Below are positions 1 through 7,725 of a stretch of 34,374 bases of DNA, one piece after another. The number at the start of each line of letters is the position of its first letter. Position 1 is the first letter of the stretch. The translations under genes and the position numbers were made by a program. The notes below the pieces were generated by a model. The model worked only from the letters and a program-made list of their open reading frames with translations, did no database searches and was not told the origin of the DNA. Location of the stretch: assembly GCA_900320185.1 (NCBI GenBank), contig ONRD01000025.1, positions 1-34,374 on the forward strand. The letters run 5' to 3'. Source of the DNA: an uncultured Bacteroidales bacterium. GTDB lineage: Bacteria; Bacteroidota; Bacteroidia; Bacteroidales; UBA932.

Positions 1-123
1 GGGAGCTGGAGAATATATTATAGCGAACCAGGAAGAGAGTATGAAAAAACTTTATTTTTGAGTAATAACGAGAGCGAGGCTTGCGAAGAATTTCTGCGTT
101 TGATCAAGGAAAGAATCCACTAG
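1..123 (+). CDS. C-terminal fragment of a hypothetical protein
   Basis: An open frame runs from base 1 to the TAG at 121-123 and gives 40 residues beginning GSWRIYYSEPG and ending LIKERIH. Its start lies outside the window. The composition looks protein-like (aromatic W-x-I-YYSE-x-G, then an acidic SEACEEFLRLI helix). I have a vague recollection of similar YYSE-x-G...EAC tails on small proteins linked to polymorphic toxins, but I cannot support a family. It converges on the dehydrogenase that ends at 127, with only 3 bp between the two stops. Confidence 0.5.
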   Translation, partial: GSWRIYYSEPGREYEKTLFLSNNESEACEEFLRLIKERIH

Positions 124-126
124 CCC

Positions 127-1053
127 CTACCAGCCTTTACGGATGTTCAGGGCCATCTCGTGGGCGAGGCGGGCCCTGGCCTCCTTGCTGTACCAGGCTA
201 TATGCGGAGAGAGCAGGATGCGCTCGGGATGCCTGGAATGGAGGTATGGGTGATTCTTCTGCAGAGGTTCCTTCTCATAGACGTCGATCCCGATGCCGGC
301 GATGAGTTCCTCGTCGATCGCGCGGACAAGGTCCGCTTCGACGGCAATCCCGCCGCGGCCCGTGTTGACCAGGAAGGCGGTGGGCTTCATCTTCTTGAGT
401 TCCTCATAGCCGATCAGGCCAGCCGTGCGGGCGTTGTAGGGTGCGTGTATCGAGATCACGTCCGACTCCTGAAGCAGGCGGTCCAGGGAGACGGATTCAT
501 ATTCCTTGCAGTGAGAGGTGCCGGAAGTGGAGAAGTAGATGACCTTCATCCCGAAGGCTTCCGCGATCCGGGCCACCTTCGTGCCGATGGCGCCCATCCC
601 CACGATGCCGAGCGTCTTGCGGGCGAGTTCGGTGAAGGGATGTCCGGCATCGACATGTATGCTGCCCGAACTGTAGCGGCCGTCTTTCACATATTCATTG
701 TAGTGGAAGGCGAGTCCTGCGAGGTTGAGGATGTGCATCCACGCGATCTGCGCTACTGAATCGGTTGAATATCCAGCCACGTTGCGTACTGCCACGCCGC
801 GGCGGGCACAGAGCACCGTGTCGATGTTGTTGATGCCAGTCCCCGCCTCGCATATCAGTTTCAGGGAAGGCGCCGCGTCGAGGAACGCCTTGTCCACGAT
901 CACCTTGTTGAGGATGACCACGTCCGCGCCGGCGATGCGCTCCCGGGCCTCTTCGGCCGTGGAAGACGGGTAGCAGATGAAATCTCCAAGGGCGGCTATT
1001 TCAGCCATTGACGCGTCGCCCATCGTGGCGGCGTCGAGGAACACTATTCTCAT
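127..1053 (-). CDS. D-2-hydroxyacid dehydrogenase (NAD-dependent)
   Basis: 308 residues, a normal length for the family. These cytosolic enzymes reversibly reduce 2-oxoacids (hydroxypyruvate, glyoxylate, phenylpyruvate and others) to D-2-hydroxyacids. The Rossmann dinucleotide motif VGMGAIG is at residues 151-157. The catalytic set is visible: Arg233 in NTGRGG, Glu262 in DVYEKEP and His284 in LSPHIAW. An AGTGINNID segment near residue 70 fits the substrate-binding domain. The substrate cannot be told; length and motifs resemble the glycerate dehydrogenase/hydroxypyruvate reductase branch. The ATG at 1053 is supported by a TATATTTG box 35 bp upstream on this strand. The gene is divergent from the SGNH hydrolase, sharing a 87-bp promoter region. 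Confidence 0.9.
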   Translation of the reverse strand: MRIVFLDAATMGDASMAEIAALGDFICYPSSTAEEARERIAGADVVILNKVIVDKAFLDAAPSLKLICEAGTGINNIDTVLCARRGVAVRNVAGYSTDSVAQIAWMHILNLAGLAFHYNEYVKDGRYSSGSIHVDAGHPFTELARKTLGIVGMGAIGTKVARIAEAFGMKVIYFSTSGTSHCKEYESVSLDRLLQESDVISIHAPYNARTAGLIGYEELKKMKPTAFLVNTGRGGIAVEADLVRAIDEELIAGIGIDVYEKEPLQKNHPYLHSRHPERILLSPHIAWYSKEARARLAHEMALNIRKGW

Positions 1054-1087
1054 TGCTGGTTCTGCGAGGCTTGTTCTTCCCGCTTTG

Positions 1088-1095
1088 CAAATATA
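1088..1095 (-). promoter_or_regulatory. -7 box of the dehydrogenase gene
   Basis: TATATTTG on the minus strand matches the Bacteroidetes sigma-ABfr -7 consensus TAnnTTTG and lies 35 bp before the ATG at 1053. Confidence 0.7.
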
Positions 1096-1115
1096 GCTAT
1101 TTCGCTAAAAAAAGT

Positions 1116-1123
1116 TATATTTG
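1116..1123 (+). promoter_or_regulatory. -7 box of the SGNH hydrolase gene
   Basis: TATATTTG, a perfect TAnnTTTG, ends 17 bp before the ATG at 1141, predicting a leader of roughly a dozen bases. It is back to back with the divergent promoter at 1088-1095. Confidence 0.75.
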
Positions 1124-1140
1124 CGTAAAACCACGCTGAC

Positions 1141-1950
1141 ATGAAAAAGACATTGACCATTGCCGCCCTGCTTCTCGCACTTGCGGTTCCGTCCAAGGCT
1201 CAGGAAAACCCTATCGCCCAGATATCCCGCCAGCCGGGCTGGTGCAGCATCTTCCACAAGTGGGGATTCATCGGAGATTCCCTCTGCAGCGGCGAGCATG
1301 AGTACATCCGCACGGACGGAGGTACCGGCTACAACGACAACTATGCATATTCGTGGGGGCAGAGGATCGTGGCCGCCATCGGAGGAGCCACCGGTGAGAA
1401 CTATTCACAGGGAGGCGAGACGGCGAAAGGCTGGATCGACCATTTCTGGGAGAATCCCTGCAACCGCAACGCCGACGTCGATGCCAAGGTCAATCCCAAG
1501 CAGGCCTACATCATCGCCCTGGGCGAGAATGACATCAACACCGGGATCGCACCCGGCGATGCAGCGAAGGACATAGATTTCGAAGATTACCACAGGAACG
1601 CGGACACTTTCGCCGGCAACTACGCCGGGATAATCCAGCGGATCAAGAGCATCCAGCCCGGCGCCCGCTTCTTCGTGGTGACGATGCCCAAGGCATATCC
1701 CGGGAAGGCCAAGACCGCCCTCAACGAGCAGATCCGGAAGATGCCCGAAGTGTTCGAAAAAGTCTATCTGATCGACCTCGAGAAGTTCGGTCCGGACTAT
1801 TCCACCAAGGAATTCCAGTCCCGCTACTTCGTCATGGGTCACATGAACGCCGCCGGGTACCAGTGGTCGGCATGGATGTTCATGACCTACATCGACTGGA
1901 TCATCGAGCACGACATCGAGGCGTTTGCCGACATCGCTTTCGTCAGGTAG
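1141..1950 (+). CDS. Secreted SGNH/GDSL-type hydrolase
   Basis: 269 residues with a clear Sec signal peptide (MKKTLTIAALLLALAVPSKA, then Q21). The SGNH-fold blocks are present: GDSL with nucleophile Ser47 (block I), GENDIN at 128-133 (block III, oxyanion Asn130), and GHMNAAGY with His234 (block V). Block II is probably the Gly/Asn around YSQGGETA at 89-96. Such exported enzymes in Bacteroidales usually deacetylate or de-esterify glycans, but the substrate is not evident here. A strong TAnnTTTG promoter sits directly upstream. The rubredoxin gene follows 62 bp downstream on the same strand; whether they share a transcript is unclear. Confidence 0.82.
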   Translation: MKKTLTIAALLLALAVPSKAQENPIAQISRQPGWCSIFHKWGFIGDSLCSGEHEYIRTDGGTGYNDNYAYSWGQRIVAAIGGATGENYSQGGETAKGWIDHFWENPCNRNADVDAKVNPKQAYIIALGENDINTGIAPGDAAKDIDFEDYHRNADTFAGNYAGIIQRIKSIQPGARFFVVTMPKAYPGKAKTALNEQIRKMPEVFEKVYLIDLEKFGPDYSTKEFQSRYFVMGHMNAAGYQWSAWMFMTYIDWIIEHDIEAFADIAFVR

Positions 1951-2012
1951 CGGGTCCGCCGGCAGTGCAGTGCCCTTAAGGCTTTTGTTTCACCCAAGAA
2001 TAATCTGATAGA

Positions 2013-2171
2013 ATGGAAAAGTACGTTTGCAATGTGTGCGGGTATGAATATGATCCCGCCGCCGGAGATCCGGACAATGGAATCGCCCCTGGAACAGCCT
2101 TCGAGGATATTCCCGAGGACTGGGTGTGCCCGCTCTGCGGAGTAGGGAAGGAAGACTTCTCTCCTGCGTGA
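2013..2171 (+). CDS. Rubredoxin
   Basis: A 52-residue protein with the textbook rubredoxin layout: CxxCGY at Cys6/Cys9 ([10 protein letters not shown]) and CPLCG at Cys39/Cys42, with [18 protein letters not shown] between. The four cysteines bind one iron. It carries single electrons in the cytosol, typically to rubrerythrin, superoxide reductase or other oxygen-defence partners in anaerobes. No such partner lies next to it, so its partner is unknown. Length is exactly that of the family. It starts 62 bp after the SGNH hydrolase, and a GC-rich hairpin follows its stop. Confidence 0.96.
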   Translation: MEKYVCNVCGYEYDPAAGDPDNGIAPGTAFEDIPEDWVCPLCGVGKEDFSPA

Positions 2172-2180
2172 CAGACATTG

Positions 2181-2209
2181 CCGGCCAGGAGGGGATGCCT
2201 CCCGGCCGG
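2181..2209 (+). terminator. Hairpin downstream of rubredoxin
   Basis: CCGGCC-A-GGAGG, a five-base loop, then CCTCC-C-GGCCGG gives an 11-bp stem with one A/C mismatch, starting 9 bp after the rubredoxin stop. The U tract is weak (TTTC), so it may be a terminator or an mRNA-stabilising 3' end. Confidence 0.55.
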
Positions 2210-2259
2210 TTTCAGGATATCGTAGCTTCGCGGAATAATAATTGCAGTAAACTGCAGTG

Positions 2260-2544
2260 ATGAAAATCCTGACGCTTTTCCTCGCCCTGTTCCTGACCTT
2301 GTGGCCGGAAAGTGCTCCTGTCGTCAACTGTACGCAGGGGCAGGAGGTCTGCATCGAGGTCGTGGACGATGTCGAGGAGGAGGCTGTGATCCGCACGCCT
2401 CAGCGTACCAGGGAAATCATCCTTTCCTTTACGGGTATCCATCCGGTGGTATCCCGGCCCGTTTCCGGGCAGACCCTTACATTCCAACCCATCCGTTTCT
2501 GTCTTGAAAGGCAGTGGCTTGCCATACGCAGGCTGCTGTTGTAG
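2260..2544 (+). CDS. Small hypothetical protein with a signal peptide or membrane anchor
   Basis: 94 residues from ATG 2260 (a GTG just before it is less likely). The N-terminus MKILTLFLALFLTLWPESA is a strong hydrophobic segment, so the product is probably exported or anchored. The rest has an acidic patch (EVVDDVEEE) and a basic C-terminus, and contains three cysteines. I recognise no family. It lies alone between rubredoxin and the Na/Pi transporter, 51 bp before the latter. The case for a real gene is the signal-like N-terminus and the otherwise empty space. Confidence 0.45.
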   Translation: MKILTLFLALFLTLWPESAPVVNCTQGQEVCIEVVDDVEEEAVIRTPQRTREIILSFTGIHPVVSRPVSGQTLTFQPIRFCLERQWLAIRRLLL

Positions 2545-2595
2545 GCAGGGATCCTTTACCAAAGGGATTCCTGGCTCACTTTCAAAACACAGAAT

Positions 2596-4278
2596 ATGGA
2601 TGTATCGGCAATAATCACATCTTTGCTGACGCTTCTCTCGGGAATAGGAGTATTCCTGATTGCGTGTCAGATGATGAGCTCGAACCTGGAAGCGGCGAGC
2701 TCCGAAAGGCTTAAAAAACTGTTTTCAAAAGCTTCCGACAACAAACTCCTGGGAGTCGGCATCGGTGCCCTCGGCACTGCCGCCATACAGAGTTCCGGCG
2801 CCACGACGGTCATGACGATCGGCTTCGTCAATGCCGGGATCATTTCTCTCTCCCAGGCCGCCACCATCATCTACGGTGCCAACATAGGTACCACAGTGAC
2901 GGCCCAGATAGTCGCTCTGGGCCTGTCCGGAGGCAGTTCCGTCTCCACCAGCGTGATATTCTCCGCCCTCGCGGGACTCGGAGCCTTCATGGGCATATTC
3001 GCAAAGAAAAGCGGCCCGCGTACCCTTGGCGGCATCCTTGCGGGCTTCGGCCTCCTGTTCGTGGGGCTTGAGCTCATGAGCGGCTCAATGGAAAGCTTTG
3101 CTGCACTCCCCGGAGTCAGGACCTTCCTTTCCGGGATAGGGAATCCTTTGCTCCTGGTCCTGCTCGGAGCCGTCCTGACGGCGATCATCCAGAGTTCGTC
3201 GGTCATGACCTCCATCGCGCTCACCATGGTCGTCACCGGACTGATCGGCATCGACCAGGGCATCTATCTCACCCTCGGGTCCAACATCGGCTCGTGCGTC
3301 GTCGCGCTCATAGCCGGCCTCACCAGCGGTACCAATGCCAGGCGGACCGCGTTGATCCACCTGCTGTTCAACTGCTCCGGCGTTGCCGTCTTCATGCTGG
3401 CGGCCCTCGGGCTCGGTGCCTTCGGCTTATCGTACGGCGACATCTTTGAAATGGCTTTCCCGGCTGCCCCTCAGCTGCAGCTGGCCATGTTCCACACCTT
3501 CTTCAACATCGTGACCGTGGCCATCATGCTGCCTTTGACGGGAGCACTGGTCGCGCTGGTCAGGAAGATGATACCGGAAAGGCATGTAGTGCAGGACTCG
3601 GAATTCAGTCTGCAGTTCGTCGATGACAACATGCTCCGTACGCCGCCCCTTGCCGTGTCGCAAGTCAAGCGGGAGATACTCCGCATGGCGGACCTTGCCA
3701 TAGGGAACGTCGACCGCAGCATAGAGATGGCCACGGACCTTGATTTCACCGCCAAAAACATGTTCGAGAGGGATGAGCGGGAGTTGAATTTCATAAACCG
3801 CGAGCTTATCGCCTACGTAGTCCGCCTGAACGGGAGGAGCGGCCTCGGGGAGAAGGATAGGGACTACCTTTCAGGCACTTACCGCAGCGTCAGGGATCTC
3901 GAGCGGATCGGCGACTATGCCGAGAACATAGTCGAATATGCCATGGCCCTCCAAGGCTCCGGCCAGCAGTTCTCAGACGACGCGAAATACGAAATCAGCC
4001 AGCTGAAGACCCTTCTGCACCGTTTGTTCTCACTGGCCATGGACGCTTACCGCAATGAGGACCTCGCCTCCCTGGACAGGGCCAACGAGGTCGAGGAGGA
4101 AATCGACGACTACACCAGAAGGATGGAAGAAGGCCATATCGCCCGGATGGAAAAGGGAATATGCACTCCTTCAGTAGGGGCGCAGTACCTTGAACTGTCT
4201 TCCAATGCCGAGCGCATAGCCGACCACATGATAAACGTAGCCAAGACAATCAAGACACTTAACCATCAAAATATATAA
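2596..4278 (+). CDS. Na+/phosphate cotransporter (NptA family) with C-terminal PhoU-like domain
   Basis: 560 residues, the usual length for bacterial Na/Pi cotransporters (SLC34-like) with a PhoU tail. The inverted-repeat core carries two QSS signatures: QSSGATTVMT at about residue 65 and QSSSVMTSIA at about 200, each followed by a helix. GANIGTTVTAQI and GSNIGSCVVAL are the matching second motifs. Residues from about 345 to 560 are charged helices (RDLERIGDYAENI, SSNAERIADHMINV), typical of PhoU-like repeats. It imports phosphate with sodium at the inner membrane. The stop TAA overlaps the ATG of the PepSY-like lipoprotein by one base, implying coupled translation. A second paralogue at 25957 has an extra DNA-binding domain; this one does not. 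Confidence 0.93.
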   Translation: MDVSAIITSLLTLLSGIGVFLIACQMMSSNLEAASSERLKKLFSKASDNKLLGVGIGALGTAAIQSSGATTVMTIGFVNAGIISLSQAATIIYGANIGTTVTAQIVALGLSGGSSVSTSVIFSALAGLGAFMGIFAKKSGPRTLGGILAGFGLLFVGLELMSGSMESFAALPGVRTFLSGIGNPLLLVLLGAVLTAIIQSSSVMTSIALTMVVTGLIGIDQGIYLTLGSNIGSCVVALIAGLTSGTNARRTALIHLLFNCSGVAVFMLAALGLGAFGLSYGDIFEMAFPAAPQLQLAMFHTFFNIVTVAIMLPLTGALVALVRKMIPERHVVQDSEFSLQFVDDNMLRTPPLAVSQVKREILRMADLAIGNVDRSIEMATDLDFTAKNMFERDERELNFINRELIAYVVRLNGRSGLGEKDRDYLSGTYRSVRDLERIGDYAENIVEYAMALQGSGQQFSDDAKYEISQLKTLLHRLFSLAMDAYRNEDLASLDRANEVEEEIDDYTRRMEEGHIARMEKGICTPSVGAQYLELSSNAERIADHMINVAKTIKTLNHQNI

Positions 4279-4736
4279 TGATCATGTCAACATCAACCAA
4301 TGTGAAGGTGGCCGTGGCCACCATGCTCGTACTCGCCTGCGCGAGTCTGGTTTCATGCAGGAATGAAACCGTCATTACAGCAGGGCAGCTTCCCGAAGCG
4401 GCCCAGAATTTCCTCAGGGAGTACTTCCCCGAGTCCCCGGTATCCTATGTCAAGAAAGAGAAGGAACTGAAGGGATCCACTTACGAAGCCGTGCTTCAGG
4501 ACGGTACCGAAATCGACTTTGATTCAAAGGGGGAGTGGGACAATGTGGATTGCAAGTCCGCAACCGTGCCCGCTGCCATCGTCCCTTCCGCGGTCGCCGG
4601 ACATGTCCAGGCCAACTTCCCGGGCCAGTCCATCTCCAAGATCGACAGGGAGCATTACGGCTTCGAAGTCGAGCTGGCCGGCGGACTGGAACTCAGGTTT
4701 GACAAGGACGGCAAGTTCGTAAGGATCGACGACTGA
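4278..4736 (+). CDS. PepSY-like periplasmic lipoprotein
   Basis: 152 residues. Lys10, a hydrophobic stretch, then LVSC gives a lipobox with lipidation at Cys27. The mature part is a tandem of two PepSY-like units: LPEAAQNFLREYFPESPVSYVKKE...DGTEIDFDSKGEWDNV, and VPSAVAGHVQANFPGQSISKIDRE...GLELRFDKDGKFVRI. This matches the small Bacteroidetes PepSY-like family (PF11396-type). Function is not established; these proteins may bind ligands or inhibit envelope proteases. The start is chosen because ATG 4278 overlaps the transporter stop (TAATG); ATG 4284 is an alternative. The coupling suggests a role linked to phosphate uptake, which is inference. Confidence 0.85.
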   Translation: MIMSTSTNVKVAVATMLVLACASLVSCRNETVITAGQLPEAAQNFLREYFPESPVSYVKKEKELKGSTYEAVLQDGTEIDFDSKGEWDNVDCKSATVPAAIVPSAVAGHVQANFPGQSISKIDREHYGFEVELAGGLELRFDKDGKFVRIDD

Positions 4737-4764
4737 AACTATCCTGCCTTGATTTGATGCCGAT

Positions 4765-4838
4765 CCCTAGGCCCTGTGGATGATGGACCGGAGACGGCCC
4801 CGCCGCCGTTGCCGGCATGATGAGACCAGGGCCTTGGG
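4765..4838. terminator. Long-loop inverted repeat between convergent genes
   Basis: CCC-T-AGGCCCTG at 4765-4776 pairs with CAGGGCCT-T-GGG at 4827-4838 (8 bp, T/T mismatch, 3 bp) across a 50-base loop. It fills the gap between the convergent PepSY-like gene and the deoxyribosyltransferase-like gene. A bidirectional terminator is likely, though no U tract is visible. Confidence 0.4.
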
Positions 4839-4844
4839 GTGGTG

Positions 4845-5267
4845 TCAGAGGATGCGGGTCAGTTCGTCGAGGCTCCCGACTACTGCATCGAAGAGCTTGT
4901 ACATCAGTTCAGGCTCCTGCTTTTCGGGCATATAGACGATGGTCTTGAGGCCCCTTCCTGCGAACCAGCCGGCTTCGGTGTGGGCACTGCGGCCGCATGG
5001 AAGCACCAGGACGCAGGTATCGGCCCAGAGCATGGCGTCAAAGTCGGCCTTGAAGCCTTTCTCTGCAACCGGATGGGTGAGGTTCCGGATGTACTCTTCG
5101 GGCTGCCAGTCCTGCCAGTCTGCGTCCACGTCGGCCCAATGAAAGCCGCCCGGGTTGTCTTCGGGGTTGCGGAAATCATAGACTTCGTGTCCGGCGGCCC
5201 TGAGGGCTGCCACCACTTCTGGTTGGTAGTTGTTCCTCCAGCTGGAGGCGACGTAGATTCTGGCCAT
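4845..5267 (-). CDS. Nucleoside 2-deoxyribosyltransferase-like protein
   Basis: 140 residues, a typical length. The N-terminal MARIYVASSWRN strand, the FDAMLWADTCVLVLPCGRSAHTEAGW segment (residues 76-101) and the flavodoxin-like alternation fit the nucleoside deoxyribosyltransferase-like fold. Glu98 in HTEAG is at the place of the nucleophile that attacks the deoxyribose C1'. True NDTs exchange bases on deoxynucleosides; related proteins hydrolyse deoxynucleoside monophosphates (DNPH1-like) or belong to phage defence. Which applies here cannot be told. A TAAATTAG promoter lies 22 bp upstream. It stands alone and faces the PepSY-like gene. Confidence 0.75.
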   Translation of the reverse strand: MARIYVASSWRNNYQPEVVAALRAAGHEVYDFRNPEDNPGGFHWADVDADWQDWQPEEYIRNLTHPVAEKGFKADFDAMLWADTCVLVLPCGRSAHTEAGWFAGRGLKTIVYMPEKQEPELMYKLFDAVVGSLDELTRIL

Positions 5268-5288
5268 GGGGTTGATGATTGTTTGCCG

Positions 5289-5296
5289 CTAATTTA
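5289..5296 (-). promoter_or_regulatory. Variant -7 box TAAATTAG
   Basis: TAAATTAG on the minus strand ends 22 bp before the ATG at 5267. It differs from TAnnTTTG by one base, the same change seen before the genes starting at 10452 and 15540. Confidence 0.5.
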
Positions 5297-5298
5297 TC

Positions 5299-5955
5299 TT
5301 ACATCCGCAGATACCCGTGCCGTACCAAGTCTTCCCTGTTTCTGACGGGGTTTGTATAGCCATCGGCAATGACGAATAGATTATCGGCCACTGTGGAGAT
5401 GGCGTCGTAGTTGTGGTCGGTAATGATGACACCGTGATCCTTGGCTCGTTCGCGAATCATAGCCTTCACGTCTTCAATGTTCACCTGGTCAACCTGCGTG
5501 AATGGTTCATCCAAGATGTAGAAAGGAACGTCGCTATGCAGCACCATATATAGCTCGGCCAGACGGGCTTCGCCGCCGGAGAGATCATAGATGGGCGAAT
5601 CATAATGCCTTGAGAACTTCGGGAAGCGGTTGACAAAGGTCCAATAGTTCACCCCGTACAATTCAAAGGCACGGTGCAACTTCATACCATCCGGTATTAG
5701 TCGCCCTTGCGGTAAATACTTGATGGATTTGCCGATAATCTGCCGGTTGACAGGCTTCTCGTCAATGCTCACCATCACATTCTCCACGCGGAGGCCACCC
5801 ATCAGGGCACGGAACAGGCAGGATTTCCCTGCACCGTTTCGCCCAAGCAGGCCTGTAACCACCCCCGTTTCCGATGTGATATATCCTCCGCTCAGGACCG
5901 TTTTCTGACCAAAACGGACCACAACGCTGTCCACTATGAGCCTATGCTTATCCAT
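5299..5955 (-). CDS. ABC transporter ATP-binding protein
   Basis: 218 residues with a complete ATPase set: Walker A GRNGAGKS at 38-45, Q-loop Gln83, signature LSGGE at 125-129, Walker B FYILDE at 145-150 and switch His181 in ITDHNYD. The single-domain form and the 8-bp overlap with the small membrane protein upstream suggest a minimal exporter made of the two. LptB-like single ATPases look similar, but the partner is unlike LptFG. The DNA of this pair is visibly less GC-rich and its codons more AT-ending than its neighbours, so horizontal acquisition is possible. The substrate is unknown. Confidence 0.85.
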   Translation of the reverse strand: MDKHRLIVDSVVVRFGQKTVLSGGYITSETGVVTGLLGRNGAGKSCLFRALMGGLRVENVMVSIDEKPVNRQIIGKSIKYLPQGRLIPDGMKLHRAFELYGVNYWTFVNRFPKFSRHYDSPIYDLSGGEARLAELYMVLHSDVPFYILDEPFTQVDQVNIEDVKAMIRERAKDHGVIITDHNYDAISTVADNLFVIADGYTNPVRNREDLVRHGYLRM

Positions 5956-6265
5956 GGAAGATCAAGACAAAGGCTAGCAATATGACCAGCATCAGGAAAT
6001 CGGCCAAAATCACGCTGAATTGCAGTTTCCTGCGCGATAGACCCAGATTGATATAGAAGAAGATAGCATCCCGGTCCCGGAATTTACTTGCCAGATACAT
6101 GGTGAGAGCCGTTACCAACACCTTCACAATGAAACAATCCACAAAGAACGTGTAGGATATCCCGCGCAAAAGGAAACTCATACACACCAGATTATACACA
6201 GCACCGATAAGCAGCTGTGCTTTTCCGTAACGCCAGGTAAGAGATATGCGGTCGTGAAGGGTCAT
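5948..6265 (-). CDS. Small integral membrane protein, likely partner of the ABC ATPase
   Basis: 105 residues from ATG 6265; an in-frame GTG at 6277 is the alternative start. Three or four hydrophobic segments are visible: around LIGAVYNLVCMSFLL, FFVDCFIVKVLVTALTMYLA, an amphipathic FFYINLGLSRRKLQ stretch, and FSVILADFLMLVILLAFVLIF. Its end overlaps the ATPase gene by 8 bp. The FYINLGLSRR-type segment resembles the coupling region of ABC-2-type permeases, but the protein is far too short to be a normal permease. It is probably a reduced membrane subunit. An AT-rich stretch with TATTTTTTG lies about 25 bp upstream and may be its promoter. Confidence 0.65.
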   Translation of the reverse strand: MTLHDRISLTWRYGKAQLLIGAVYNLVCMSFLLRGISYTFFVDCFIVKVLVTALTMYLASKFRDRDAIFFYINLGLSRRKLQFSVILADFLMLVILLAFVLIFHG

Positions 6266-6460
6266 GATACAGGGCACTCCCTATTCCGAGCAAAAAATAA
6301 GAAAATTATTTTTAACAACAAATAAATCTACTGTAGGGGTGACAATGTCTTCCCAAAACGTATCTCAACCTAAGTATATTTGCAGCAGAAATAGCAGAAA
6401 TAACTTGCTGTTTCCAGACTATAATGCCATATTTGTCCCTGAAGGGATGAAACAAAATAA

Positions 6461-6479
6461 GCCGCTGATTATCAGCGGC
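6461..6479 (-). terminator. Rho-independent terminator of tRNA-Ala
   Basis: GCCGCTGA-TAA-TCAGCGGC on the minus strand is a perfect 8-bp stem with a 3-base loop. It is followed by TTATTTTGTTT and begins 8 bp past the tRNA 3' end. Confidence 0.85.
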
Positions 6480-6486
6480 CTGGGAG

Positions 6487-6559
6487 TGGAGCATAGGAGG
6501 ATCGAACTCCTGACCTCAAGATTGCGAACCTTGCGCTCTACCAGCTGAGCTAATACCCC
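6487..6559 (-). tRNA. tRNA-Ala (anticodon CGC)
   Basis: A 73-nt cloverleaf folds on the minus strand. The acceptor stem is GGGGTAT/ATGCTCC with discriminator A, and contains the G3:U70 wobble that is the alanine identity element. The D-arm is GCTC...GAGC, the anticodon stem CAAGG/TCTTG, the loop TTCGCAA (anticodon CGC at 6524-6526), and the T-arm AGGAG-TTCGATC-CTCCT. CCA is not encoded. It decodes GCG, a common alanine codon in this GC-rich genome. A TATCTTTG box lies 10 bp upstream and a strong terminator just downstream. Confidence 0.96.
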
Positions 6560-6569
6560 GTTTGCGTGG

Positions 6570-6577
6570 CAAAGATA
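6570..6577 (-). promoter_or_regulatory. -7 box of tRNA-Ala
   Basis: TATCTTTG on the minus strand matches TAnnTTTG and lies 10 bp before the first base of the mature tRNA. Confidence 0.75.
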
Positions 6578-6607
6578 TCAATTTTGCATCAATAACCCAA
6601 AAAATCT

Positions 6608-6615
6608 TAAATTTG
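6608..6615 (+). promoter_or_regulatory. -7 box of metX
   Basis: TAAATTTG matches TAnnTTTG. It rules out starts upstream of about 6622, leaving ATG 6646 or ATG 6697 for metX. Confidence 0.7.
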
Positions 6616-6696
6616 CAGTCGCCCGGGCCGGGCCTTTCCTGCCATATGCAGTGTTTACCCATACCGGCGGCTTTGACGGCCGGGCCTCTCCAGGAG

Positions 6697-7725
6697 ATGA
6701 TAGCAGATTCCATAATACTGAATGATACGTTCCGCTTCGAAGCAGGCGGGGCTCTTGATGGCATGACGGTAGTCTTCCACAAGTCGATGGATGAATATGA
6801 CGGCAAGACCCGCGTCCTGTGGATCTGCCATGCCCTGACAGCCAATTCGGATGCCGAGGAATGGTGGCCCCAGCTGGTGGGTCCGGGGAAGCTTTTCGAC
6901 ACCCGGAAGTATTTCGTCGTCTGCGTCAACGTGCCTGGTTCGCCTTATGGTACGACGGGCCCTTCCTCCATCGACCCGTCGACCGGGAAGCCCTATTTCC
7001 TCACCTTCCCCAAAATCACCGTAAGGGACATGGTGAGGGCCATGATTGAGGTGCGGAAGCACTTGGGAATCCGTCAGATAGACCTTTTGATCGGTAGTTC
7101 CATCGGTGGCTTCCAGGCCGTTGAGTGGGCTGTGATGGAACCTGGGACGGTCAGGAATCTGGTTCTCATGGCTACCGACGTCCGCGTCTCCCCGTGGATG
7201 ACAGCATGGTGCGAGTCGCAGAGGATGGCCCTCGAGGCGGACCAGACTTTCAGGGAGGCTGCCAGCCTGGAGGGAGGAGACGCCGGGATGAGGTGCGCCC
7301 GTGCCCAGGCCCTTATCTCGTACCGGAGCTACGAGGGATACTGCCGGACGCAGTCCGAACCTGATCCGGACACCCTGTTCGCGGAGCGGGCGGCTTCGTA
7401 CCAGCGCTACCAGGGAGAGAAACTCTCCAGGCGTTTCGACGCATATTCCTACTATTATCTCTGCAACGCACTGGACAGCCACAATGTCGGAAGGGGAAGG
7501 GGAGGCGTCGGAAAGGCGCTTTCGGCGATAACCGCGCAGACAACGGTCATAACGATAGATTCGGACTTCCTTTTCCCGGCTGCGGCGATGCAGCGCTGGG
7601 CTCCTCTCATTCCTGGGGCTCGCTGCACAGGCATATCTTCGGCTTTCGGGCACGATGGCTTCCTGCTCGAGAAGGAGCAGGTCGAGGATATCATAGGGCC
7701 GGTTATTGCCGGGCTGTCCCTTTGA
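6697..7725 (+). CDS. metX: Homoserine O-acetyltransferase-like alpha/beta hydrolase
   Basis: 342 residues from ATG 6697, where homology with the family starts (IILNDTFRFEAGGALDGM). The frame is open upstream, but the promoter at 6608 lies inside that extension; ATG 6646 is the alternative. The catalytic triad is visible: nucleophile Ser135 in GSSIGGFQAVEW, Asp290 in IDSDFLFP and His319 in FGHDGFL. Family members acylate L-homoserine with acetyl-CoA (or succinyl-CoA) for methionine synthesis by direct sulfhydrylation. The nucleophile elbow reads GSSIGG rather than the common GGSMGG, so substrate may differ slightly. It is monocistronic and overlaps the convergent acyltransferase gene by 23 bp at the 3' end. 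Confidence 0.85.
   Translation: MIADSIILNDTFRFEAGGALDGMTVVFHKSMDEYDGKTRVLWICHALTANSDAEEWWPQLVGPGKLFDTRKYFVVCVNVPGSPYGTTGPSSIDPSTGKPYFLTFPKITVRDMVRAMIEVRKHLGIRQIDLLIGSSIGGFQAVEWAVMEPGTVRNLVLMATDVRVSPWMTAWCESQRMALEADQTFREAASLEGGDAGMRCARAQALISYRSYEGYCRTQSEPDPDTLFAERAASYQRYQGEKLSRRFDAYSYYYLCNALDSHNVGRGRGGVGKALSAITAQTTVITIDSDFLFPAAAMQRWAPLIPGARCTGISSAFGHDGFLLEKEQVEDIIGPVIAGLSL

Noticed and set aside
6562-6696. An N-terminal extension of metX
   Set aside because: A TAAATTTG promoter box lies within it at 6608-6615, and the residues before 6697 do not resemble the family.
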